A program made the translations under genes and the position numbers. Under the pieces are notes generated by a model. The model saw only the letters and a list, made by a program, of their open reading frames with translations, was not told where the DNA came from and did not search any database. This document shows positions 34,133-42,191 of a DNA stretch of 64,000 nucleotides, piece after piece. Origin of the DNA: Schistocephalus solidus (taxonomy: Eukaryota; Platyhelminthes; Cestoda; Diphyllobothriidea; Diphyllobothriidae); assembly GCA_017591395.1 (NCBI GenBank), contig WEDG01002552.1, positions 1 to 64,000 of the forward strand, read 5' to 3'. The first letter of the stretch is position 1, and the number at the start of each line of letters is the position of its first letter.

Positions 34133-35388
34133 CGTTCCCTCGGCTCGTAGTCCGGCTGAAAAAACACTTGTTTGTGCGATCCCTGTAATGTCATTCTTCC
34201 TTCTAACAGAAGTGCTGCCTGGGTTTCGTTTCCTAAAATAATTTTTAGAGGCCTTGGGGATATTCTCATGTCGCGGCTGGGGTCTGCTTTGCCTAGTCGG
34301 AAAGCTTTTTGCACGGTGTAAATTTCCCCTTTCTTCAAAACTGCACTAGCATATTCATGAAGAAGATTTAGATCGTGTGTCACTCGTTCCTTCAGAATGC
34401 AGGACGTGGATTCTGGGACACCCCGTATTACAATATTTCGTTTACGATTTATGGGCGAGGTCTTAATTTGCCCGCCCACGTTAGGTTGGGAGTTCACAGA
34501 GGTGGCATTACTCGTGGATGCTGGCACGGTATAAATTTCCCCTTTCTTCAGGACAGCACTACCATGTTCAAGAAGAAGATTAAGATCGTGTGTAACTCGT
34601 TCCTTCGAAACGCAGGACGTGGATTCTGTGATCCCCCTTTTTACGATATTTCGTTTACGATTTATGGATGAGGTCCTAATTTGCCCGCCCTCGCTAGGGT
34701 GGGAAATTACAGAGGTGGCGTTACTCGTGGATGCTGGCACTTCAACACGAGAGGGATTTTTGTCCGATGCTGGGATTCTGGGACTTATATTTTTTGATGA
34801 TATATTACCTGTGTCTTCTGAAACGCGTTTCTGAATTTTCTTGGATCCCTGCCGGTTGCCCTCTTTCCTTACTGGATGCTGTTTAACAGCTACATCGAGC
34901 TCCGTTGACGTAGCGTCATCTTCCTTGTGGGATGTGATGGCTACGGAAGCTGTGCCTGCGTATGTGCATTTGTCTCCCTCGGGTTCCATCGTATGGGACT
35001 GCTTCTTTTCAGGCAAATTGTGAGGAAGTTTCTTTAACTTCTCTATCTCCATCTTCAGCCCCTGCATATCCTTTTCAATCTCCGAAATTTTTTGAAGAAG
35101 TTTAAAGCATGTCGCAAACGCTTCGTCCTCGTAATTGACATCCAAAAAACTTACTAAACTCTTGGCCCGTTTGGCGGGAGGTGATTTTAAGGAAGCATGT
35201 CCGGAAATGAGGCCATTCGTATTATGATTTATGTCTATTCTATCATTAAAAATTAAATCAGAGAGATTGTCGTGCGCCGATAGCTCAGTGGTTTCACCGT
35301 CATTCCCCGCACGCTGGTGCCCTGGTTCGAGTCTCGGCAGTGCCACATATTTTGCACGATTTCCGGAGGGTATATTTTTGACTTCCAT
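33970..35388 (-). CDS. ORF1 protein, full-length and open (E element)
   Basis: An uninterrupted ORF of 472 codons from the ATG at 35388; an upstream in-frame TTG at 35400 is unlikely to start it. Layout in residues from that TTG: N-terminal 1-60, coded opposite a tRNA-like sequence; basic 'PPAKRAKS' (74-81), NLS-like; coiled coil about 99-126; polar linker; two tandem 71-residue units (221-291 and 292-362), each containing 'NIVxRG' as the start of an RRM-like block; 'KAFRLGKAD' and 'RPLKIILG' (365-390); then the basic C-terminal domain 'FFQPDYEPRERWKM' to 'SFLWL' (413-461). Predicted to bind element RNA. The best ORF1 in the window. Confidence 0.82.
   Translation of the reverse strand: MEVKNIPSGNRAKYVALPRLEPGHQRAGNDGETTELSAHDNLSDLIFNDRIDINHNTNGLISGHASLKSPPAKRAKSLVSFLDVNYEDEAFATCFKLLQKISEIEKDMQGLKMEIEKLKKLPHNLPEKKQSHTMEPEGDKCTYAGTASVAITSHKEDDATSTELDVAVKQHPVRKEGNRQGSKKIQKRVSEDTGNISSKNISPRIPASDKNPSRVEVPASTSNATSVISHPSEGGQIRTSSINRKRNIVKRGITESTSCVSKERVTHDLNLLLEHGSAVLKKGEIYTVPASTSNATSVNSQPNVGGQIKTSPINRKRNIVIRGVPESTSCILKERVTHDLNLLHEYASAVLKKGEIYTVQKAFRLGKADPSRDMRISPRPLKIILGNETQAALLLEGRMTLQGSHKQVFFQPDYEPRERWKMRELRRELRERIGRGEKRLKIKDGQIVHINGSFLWLKPVTMKAGSPRRIDH
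34315..34740 (-). repeat. Two tandem 213-bp units inside ORF1 (E element)
   Basis: Unit 1 is 34528-34740 and unit 2 is 34315-34527 (minus-strand order). Each codes 71 residues beginning VPASTSNATSV and ending LKKGEIYT. The two differ at about 14 of 71 residues, roughly 80% identical, and the frame is preserved across the junction. Other ORF1 copies (C at about 19037, H at about 28800, R at about 62100) show the block once. Confidence 0.95.
35274..35344 (+). other. tRNA-like sequence antisense to ORF1 (E element)
   Basis: On the plus strand, TAGCTCAGTGG at 35281-35291 fits Pol III box A and GGTTCGAGTCT at 35324-35334 fits box B, 32 bases apart as in a tRNA. The T-stem is mostly paired, but the acceptor stem does not close, so this is not a working tRNA. 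It lies opposite ORF1 codons for about residues 19-43 ('LPRLEPG...TTELSAH'). Confidence 0.65.
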
Positions 35389-35509
35389 GATAGATCGCAA
35401 AAACGATAAAGGGTGTTAAAAATATGGGACGAAGGTTTTAGCGGAAGCAACTTTATGAATAAAATATCGAAAGGACTCAGCCCTCTGTACTGGAAGATCT
35501 CGTGGAGTT

Positions 35510-37772
35510 CAATTCAATTCAATTCAATTTATTGAGGGAAATAGGCATGGGCCTTTGAGTACCCTATTTGTAACGTAAAATTAAGTGCGGTATACAGAGA
35601 AACCGTGTGGGTTGCCAAGGTACAAAAGGCGGTCATAAAATTTGACAAGTGGTGCACGACTCTCGAGGGTTAAGATAAATGCCTCATCGCTCAGGCTCGT
35701 TGCGGAACATAAAACTGTCAAGGTTCCTTTTAAAGCTTTCCAGCGATGGTGACATCACAACGTCTTCAGGGAGGGCATTCCATGGTTTAACCACTCTGAC
35801 AGAGAAGGAGAACTTGCGCACATCCAGTCTCGCCTGCTGGACACGCAGTTTCAAGGGTGACCTCGGAGATGGGTCGTGGTGGCAAATTCAAAGAAGTCCG
35901 AGAATTCCAGGCAACAATCCAATCCCTTCACAATGCGGAATGTCTGCAGGAGATCACCACGCATTTGCCTATAACTCAAAGGGAACAGATTAAGATTCAT
36001 TAGGCGGGTGGGATATGGCAAGGAGCTTTGACTTCTAACCATTTTGGTGGCTTTCCTCTGGACTCTTTCGAGGCAGTTCTGATCTTGAACTGTCCAGGGT
36101 TTCCAGGCGTCCATAGCATATTCCAAATGTGGCCTAATGAATGTTCCAAAGGTCTTAGCAAAAAGATCTTCATCGAAATCCAAAAAGGCTCGTCTGATGG
36201 CATGCAACACCGAAATTGCCCTCTTCGCCACTTTCGAGCAGTGAGACGATGGTTTTAAGGTGGTGGTCATCAGCACACCAAGGTCCTTTTGGGTTTCTAC
36301 GGCTTTTTTAGGCTTCACCGTTGAGAAAGTAACTTCTACTTTCGGCAGATCCAGACGGGTTGCCTAAGCGAAGTATTGTACACTTATCGACGTTGAACCG
36401 CAAAAGCCAATGATTCGACCACTCCTCCAACCGAGTTAGGTTGATCTGCAGTTTATCTTCGTCAGCAGGGCTCTGGATTACATTCCAGATTTTAATGTCG
36501 TCGGCAAACATTGCTGCTTCACAGTCGAGATTCCTGACACAATCGTTCACGTATATTAAAAACAGTATTGGCCCTAGTACTGAACCCTGAGGAACCCCAC
36601 TCTCGACCGCAGCAGACCTTGACCTCTCTTGGCCGATGCACACAACCTGGCGCCGACCCACGAGGAAGTTTTTCGATCCACTTGAGGAGGTTACCTCTGA
36701 TTCCAATTCTTTCTAGCTTGTAAAGCAGTCTCTCGTGCGGCACAGTATCGAAGGCCTTTTGAAAGTCAATGAAGGCAATGTGAACCGCGTGTCTATCTTC
36801 AAGTGCTTGGGTCCACCTCTGGAGCGAATACAGCAAATTCGTTGTGCATGATCTTCCTTTTTCTGAACCCGTGTTTTGACAGCTTGATAACAAATTATGT
36901 AGTCTCTAGGAATTTCACCAATTCGCTCTTGATGATCCTTTCCATAATCTTACCAAGGATGCATGTTAAGCTTATGGGCCTGTAGTTTGTCACTGACGCC
37001 CGGCTACCGCTTTTGTACAAGGGAGTTATATGTGCCAGCTTCCAATCGAAAGGAAGTGTTCCGGAGTCAAAGGACTTTTGAAAGAGCACTGACAAAGGTG
37101 CGGAAAGTTCATTGGCGAGTTCTTTTCAGAAGCTTGGGTGGAAGCTCGTCTGGTCCTGGGGATTTCGACTCTTTTAGTTCTTTTAATTCCTTTTGGATCA
37201 GAAATTCTGAGAATAGTATGTGGCTAATGCTTGCAGTCGGCGGGTTATCCACTGAGGGACGAAGGAACCTGGCCTCGTTTGTGAAGACTGAGCGGTAGAA
37301 CTGTGAAAAGTACTCGGCTTTTTCCCTGTTTTCAGAAATTTCGACGCCCGCGGCAGTCTTAATCAGTGGTATTTGATGTTTATTCCTTGTACATCTACGG
37401 AGGTAACTGTATACTAACTTTGGATTCTGCGTTGCCTTTTGCAGCAAAGTCTTCTCAAATTCTCTTCGCGTTGTAAGAATAAGGCTTCTCATTTTGTTTC
37501 TCTGTGCTTTGTACTTATTAAAATAGGCGACTTGATTAGACTCGCGATATTTTCTCCACAACTTGTGCTTCCTGTTTATTTCCCTTTTTAAGTTGCTGTC
37601 TAGCCACCCAGGACGCTTGCTGTGATGGACACTCGTTAGCGGGCAGTGGTTGTCAATAAGTTGCAGAAGAACATTTCGGAAAGACTCCCAATCTTCGTTT
37701 ACGGTGCTCGAAAATATTGAGGTCCAGTTGATGTGTGTTAAATCTGCTCGCATCTGATGAAAGTTTTCCTCG
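35510..37772 (-). mobile_element. Family D LINE inserted in the 5' UTR of E
   Basis: 5'-truncated D copy in minus orientation. From 37772 it codes the end of the EN-RT linker ('FHQMRADLTHINW'), the linker ORF to 37109 ('KLWRKYRESNQVAYF'), RT entry 'SPGPDELPPKLL', and RT pieces 36895-37095, 36519-36893, 36308-36706 (FADD near 36500) and 35851-36318. The 3' hairpin is at 35533-35569 and the TTGAA tail at 35510-35530. About five frameshifts. Nearly the same sequence as R at 63480-64000 and the plus-strand copy at 26466-28141. The ORF at 37109-37870 runs on into the E leader and is a chimera at its N-terminus. Confidence 0.88.
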
Positions 37773-37967
37773 CTGGCGAGAAGTGGACAAGAAGAGGATA
37801 TCGGGCGTATCTGCTGTTTTGCTGCAGTATTCTTGTGAGGATGAAGAGTATGTCGAATATATTCCAACACTTGATAAATAAAGTCCGCAAGAGTGACCAG
37901 AAGACTGAAATCTCAAAAGTAGTAAATTCCTCGGAGATCGAAAATTTTAAACTGAATTCGAAAAACA
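37773..37967 (-). mobile_element. 5' leader of the E element, separated by the D insertion
   Basis: About 195 bases whose lower-coordinate part aligns with the leader of Q at about 60690-60822 ('CATACTCTTCATCCTCA' region on the minus strand). It ends at CTGGCGAG (37773-37780), precisely where the Q leader continues into the sequence found at 35501-35509. At 37967 it meets the family A host, so this is probably the true 5' end of E. Confidence 0.75.
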
Positions 37968-39066
37968 ACTCTTGCCAAGTAGAGCTCCAACGTGAGAGCA
38001 TAAGTAGATCAATGTTGATTTTATTTACGCAACTATTGGCAGTGTCTTTAGAAAATGAATAAATGCACTTGAGATCGTCAGCGTAAACGAAATTTTATGA
38101 ATTTGTGAGTAAAGTTGAAATTTCGTTTATGTACAGAATGAAGAGAAGGGGACCTAGAACCGTGCCTTGAAAAACGCCACTCGTGATCGGCTGTGTCCTC
38201 GAATAGCTTTTACCTACTAAGACCTTCTGGCTGCGGTGAGACAAGTAGGAACCAATGAAGTCAAGGAGAGGAGGCCGGATGCCGAGGGCTTCCAGTTTCA
38301 CCAGAAGACGTCTGTGCGGTATCTTGTCAAAGGCTTTGCTCAGGTCAAAGTAGATCACAACCACTGACTGCTGCTCATCACGAAGGGAAGTGAGGAGGTT
38401 AAGAAAAGCTAATTGACACACTTCGCATGATCTCCCAGGTAGAAAACCATATTGCGAGTCGCTTAAGAGCTTATTTTCTAGGCAAAAGTCGAGAATTTGA
38501 TTAAAAATAATTTTTTCAAGAAGTTTTGCTAGAGCCCGGGTTTTGTGAACACCTCGATAATTATTAACGTCCGAACGAGATCCCGACTTGAACACAGGAG
38601 GAATAATAGATGTCTTCCATGAGTCAGGAAAGAATCCGTTTAGAAGATAAACTGAGAATATATGGCTATGCGATCGGGGGAAGCTCGGAAATCTTTTAAT
38701 AACTGAGTTTGGAATACCGTCAGTCCTCGAAGAGTGTGAGTTTTCTAGATGAATAATTTGCTTACGAATTAGTTCTAAGGAGAAATCAATAGTGCTGATA
38801 ACATTCAATGAGGATGCCTGAAACGACGCAGCTGGTTCAGATTCCATCGTAAGATGATTTGCAAAGAACGCACTAAACAGTTCTGCCTTTTCAGAGTCTT
38901 CGTGAACGAATTTCTTGTCTTCGTTTAGTAATGGAGGGATTTCATAACGTCGTTTAGAGGAGGATCGACGGCGGAACAGTTGAGCAACCGATTTTGCAGA
39001 GTTTGTCTCACTAAGTGCGCAAGATTGCATCTGTCTGTCACGTGCAAGACGAATCTTAGAAGGATT
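37968..39066 (-). mobile_element. Family A LINE, 5' half (host of the E element)
   Basis: Minus-strand RT part of the family A copy whose 3' half is 29408-30907. The main ORF 38095-39030 (311 codons) covers the linker, RT fingers and palm: 'SGSRSDVNNYRGVHKT', 'HGFLPGRSCE'-type, 'VIYFDLSKAFDKIPHRRL' and 'SGVFQGTVLGPLLF', ending just before YADD. Only minor damage in this stretch, so it is among the younger family A copies. It is 5'-truncated at about 39066 in the linker. Confidence 0.87.
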
Positions 39067-39560
39067 GCCTTTAATTGTCTACAACAATAGCCATAATGAT
39101 GTTAGTCAGTAAGCCTTCCTTCTTTTCGAGTATCTGGACTAGCTGATTAGGGTCCCCACTACCGACACAACGATGTGCTCCTGTGGAACCCATCTCATTT
39201 TTTGCAGACTTATCAGTGTCTGATGTCAGTACTCTAATGCTTTTTTTCCTTTTTTGTATCCTGGAGTCCACTGTGTATAATAACTCTGGAGGCTAATGAT
39301 TTCGTCTGTATTTTCTCAAAAGGTGATCTTAGTTGATGCTCCGTATTTAAACCATTACTTTGATCACCCACGAGCTGCGCGCTCATGGTGCAGCGGTTAA
39401 TGCATTAATCTTCATCACGGCAGGTCACAAGATCAAATCCCTGTAGTGCGGCTTTTATGGATGCGTCCTTTTTGAATCTGACTGATGCCAGTAAACGGAC
39501 ACTGGTTTCCTCTTGTGTCTCTTTCAGTTCATTGTGATTTATCGCCATGCAGTCGAATGA
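39067..39560 (-). mobile_element. Group 2 LINE 'S': ORF1 N-terminus
   Basis: Minus strand. A plausible ATG at 39546-39548 opens 'MAINHNELKETQEETS', followed by the segment opposite a tRNA-like sequence, then 'KKRKKSIRVLTS' (basic) and a leucine-containing stretch 'LVQILEKKEGLLTNI' (39071-39271) resembling the ORF1 coiled coil of E. It is cut at 39067 by the family A copy. The expected continuation, the central ORF1, begins at 29407 (H) beyond the nested block, in the same orientation. Confidence 0.6.
39366..39445 (+). other. tRNA-like sequence antisense to ORF1 (S element)
   Basis: TGGTGCAGCGG (39386-39396) fits box A, and AGATCAAATCC (39430-39440) fits box B at most positions. It lies opposite the early codons of the S ORF1, the same place as in E. 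Confidence 0.55.
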
Positions 39561-40194
39561 TTCTACGGGTATTTTTTCGCAAAAGACTGCTTATGTATTA
39601 AAAACCATTTTCATCTGTTGTTCCATGGCTAACAAATTAATTTGGTTAGCCGTGGGCTGTGTGTTTCAAGGCGCAGTCGGTAGCGTGGTGGTCATGGTTG
39701 TGAGAGCTCACGGGCTTGCATCCCGGGCTTAGTGGATTTTAGATGCGTGCTCTTTGATTGAATAACTCATTGCTGGTGGTTTTCTAACTATTTCAATCTG
39801 CTCTAGAATAGTGTTGGATATTTTTGGAAGATTTGTAAGGATGTATAAGCATCCAAGTATGAAAGTAAGGAAAAAAACGACTCAGCCGTTTCTAGTCTTC
39901 GAAGTAGATCTGGCACAAAAGAGAGCCTTATTCAGAGAGTTGGAAGATAGCAGAGCACTGTTAAGGATGAAGTTGAGGTATGTTTCACGGGCGTGAATTG
40001 AAAGGAATAAGCTTTGTATTTGATCATTCTTGATTCGGTACTACCGGGAGACTTGGTGGCAAAAACGAAACAGAGTGAGAAGTAATTTATTCCCATCAAA
40101 GGATGCAGAAAGGCCGTATGATGATGAAGGTACAATCTGGAATATAGGCATCTCAAAGTTGTAACAGTGGCAGTTGATCAAAATACCAAAAGAA
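39561..40194. other. Spacer with a tRNA-like remnant
   Basis: Contains a plus-strand tRNA-like stretch with AGGCGCAGTCGG (39669-39680) and GGCTTGCATCC (39713-39723), and a GGG/CCC T-stem-like pairing around the latter. The rest has no recognised motif. The small ORF 39811-39996 has no family signature. Part of this may be the 5' UTR of S. Confidence 0.45.
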
Positions 40195-40440
40195 AGTGAA
40201 AATCCATGAATTTTAAAAATGTGAATGTGTGTCAAGTCGATATTTGAATGCCTCAACAGACTGGGAAATCACAATCGCCACAAGGTTGGAGAAAAAATAC
40301 TTCCTCGCATCCAATCTTCCTTGGGGCACACGACGTTTGAATGGCTGCCCTTCGATATTAGCCATGGTGGCAAGTTGTAAAATATCATCCCACAAGAGGC
40401 TGCAATCCGGCTAAATTATCAACCACTCGAAAACCACAAA
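40195..40440 (-). mobile_element. Group 2 RT C-terminus fragment 'T'
   Basis: The minus-strand reading 40213-40395 has 'LQLATMANIEGQPFKRRV', 'RLDARKYFFSN' and 'SVEAFKYRLD', matching in order the C-terminal RT segment of D and K ('[13 protein letters not shown]', 'RLDxRKFxFS', 'SxExFKRNLD') with the 'WNALP' piece missing. A small isolated relic. Confidence 0.65.
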
Positions 40441-40599
40441 AATGTAGCCTCTCCACGAAAACTACTCCGTTACGATCGCGAATTTCTCCCCAAAAACATC
40501 CCCATCCCAACAACATCGAATTTCCAGCTATCGCTCAGACCTCATACTGAGGCTGATTAACGAAACATACAAGCATTCTCGCCCAAAAATAGTGCTTCT

Positions 40600-41316
40600 G
40601 TGCCACTCACAACAGTGCATCCCCCACCCCGCAGCCAATTTTCTCTACAGTCGTTTCCCCAGTTGTCTCTCAATACGAAAAATCCTGCTGGACTACTAGA
40701 CCCAACTGACCTTCTGTGTCACCTTAATAGTAATACTTTGCAGTATCCTGTCCAGGGATTTCCCGGTCATGCCCCAATAGCTAGCAGTTGTGCCCAGTTC
40801 CCATGTCTGTCATTTCCACCTCCATATTTTACTCCCCTTCACCCACATCAGACGCGTATGATCCCACCTTTTTTTCCAGTACAGGGCGGGAGCACCCGCC
40901 CCCTATGTTCAGTGGCCCGTGAACCACTGGATGAATTAACCGCTCTCCCTAAAAAACAACCACCTTGCCCACTTAAACTCTTCGTTCTAAATTCCAGATC
41001 CTTGCTCAATAACACGCCCCTGCTTCAGACTCTAGTATTTGTCCACTGTCCAGATATCGTTATAGTAACTGAAACATGGGCAACACCTTCCGTAGCCGAC
41101 CCCGAACTCTCTCATATAGGTTATACTTGTACTGTAAATGATCGCCGTGACAGTCGTGGTGGAGGAAGCTGTATCTATATTAAACAAGCGCTGGCATTTC
41201 GGACCTTAGATCATCCACAATTTACTGCGATTGATGAGAGCTGTTGGCTTCTAATTACCTTAAAAAAGGAACTCTTTACTCATTGGCTGTGTCTATTGCC
41301 CACCCAATACCAGTGA
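40600..41316 (+). CDS. Pro-rich N-terminus fused to endonuclease (family B ORF2)
   Basis: An open 238-codon stretch. Residues about 1-115 are Pro/Leu/Ser-rich low complexity. Then comes the EN: 'LFVLNSRSLLNN' (about 127-138), 'DIVIVTETWA' with the catalytic Glu (about 151-160), and 'RGGGSCIYI' (about 184-192). The frame shifts near 41300 and continues as 'GCVYCPPNTSEDFD', 'VAGDFNLPDICW' (about 41388-41425), 'SILDLIF' and 'GSSDHGIV' (about 41590-41610). All EN catalytic motifs are therefore present across one frameshift and a few stops. No separate ORF1 is seen upstream. The first ATG is not certain to be the start. Confidence 0.75.
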   Translation: MPLTTVHPPPRSQFSLQSFPQLSLNTKNPAGLLDPTDLLCHLNSNTLQYPVQGFPGHAPIASSCAQFPCLSFPPPYFTPLHPHQTRMIPPFFPVQGGSTRPLCSVAREPLDELTALPKKQPPCPLKLFVLNSRSLLNNTPLLQTLVFVHCPDIVIVTETWATPSVADPELSHIGYTCTVNDRRDSRGGGSCIYIKQALAFRTLDHPQFTAIDESCWLLITLKKELFTHWLCLLPTQYQ

Positions 41317-41909
41317 GGATTTCGATCGTTGCCTTTCACAAGCATTTAATGCCACAGCTGACTTAAATGTGAAGTATTGTATAGTTGCAGGTGATTTCAA
41401 CCTTCCTGACATTTGCTGGTTTTCGGTCCCTTCCGGCCCCAAAAAGTTCGAGAACTTACCTGAGGCCGTAGATATTGGCATGTGGACTCAGGTTCTTAAC
41501 TTCCCTTTCCGAGGATGAAGCATACTTGATCTAATCTTCTGCAGAGGTTGTCTGCCTTTGACAGTGTCCTCATTAAGCCCACTTGGGAGCTCAGACCATG
41601 GTATCGTTTTTTTCCACACTACAACTTGAAACCGATGAAACGCTTTCCCAAAAATATAGCTTTTTCTTTGATTTTCGATTAGCACTTTCGACAGAATAAT
41701 TGATACATCTTAATCTACGACTGGTCTAATTTCTTTATATGTCAGGATGTGAACACCTGAACGGGTATGCTTTACGAAGTTTTGGATCAACTTATTTCTA
41801 GTTTTGCTCCCCATAAGAAATTAATTAATGTCACAGATGAGGTTTATCTCCCTTTATCTTTTCCCGTAGGTTGCGTAAACTCTCTCGTCGATTCCATTTG
41901 CAAAATTAC

Positions 41910-42037
41910 ATTTAATAGTTATATTTAATACCGGTTTACAGGCATTGTCAGATGAAATATTCAGTGGGTAGAGGCTGGCAGTGGAAAAAAAAACTCCTGA
42001 ATATATATCATTATAAGTGTTTTCCTATTTTCATCTA
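41910..42037 (-). mobile_element. Family B 3'-end fragment inserted in family B
   Basis: Reverse complement of the family B terminus: it aligns with 47085-47206, including CTGACAATGCCTGTAAACC and the (ATT)-type tail, which lies at the low coordinate. About 128 bases long. It sits between the B endonuclease and the B RT of the host copy. Confidence 0.75.
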
Positions 42038-42191
42038 GCTTTGGAAAGTGAAACCTTTCCTAGTGTGTGAAAGAAATCGCACATTCCACCTATCCCCAAA
42101 CACGGCCAATCTACGTCATTTGACGATTTTTGGCCAAGCAACACATTGTAGCTTCGAAAATCCTGGAGACCTTGATCAAAGATAAGATGAT

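Larger units (their letters stand above)
30908..35509 (-). mobile_element. Family E LINE, nearly complete (main part)
   Basis: Minus-strand group 2 element: 5' UTR 35400-35509 (leader continues at 37773-37967), ORF1 33970-35388, ORF2 EN 33233-34132, linker and RT 31105-33176, and 3' UTR ending in a hairpin (30924-30959) and an ACATAT-type tail at 30908-30922. Its 5' UTR is interrupted at 35509/35510 by a D copy. Q at 60686-61216 shows the uninterrupted leader, where GTGGAGTT and CTGGCGAG (minus-strand features written on the plus strand of E) are separated by a single base. Total length without the insert is about 4.8 kb. Confidence 0.87.

Noticed and set aside
35274..35344. A functional tRNA gene
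   Set aside because: Box A and box B are good, but the acceptor stem does not pair and the sequence is embedded in an ORF1; described as tRNA-like only.
35231..35419. Small plus-strand ORF over the tRNA-like region
   Set aside because: Antisense shadow of the E ORF1.
37770..37785. Splicing as the cause of the leader-to-linker join in the 35510-37870 block
   Set aside because: No GT-AG pair fits the break, and the missing leader part and ORF1 lie intact on the other side of the D tail. A nested insertion explains both ends.
37109..37870. A single 253-codon protein with an unusual N-terminus
   Set aside because: It crosses the join between the D copy (to 37772) and the separated E leader, so its N-terminus is chimeric and not a gene.
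39811..39996. A 61-codon ORF with a charged helix-like end
   Set aside because: No family signature, no second copy and no neighbour that would support it.
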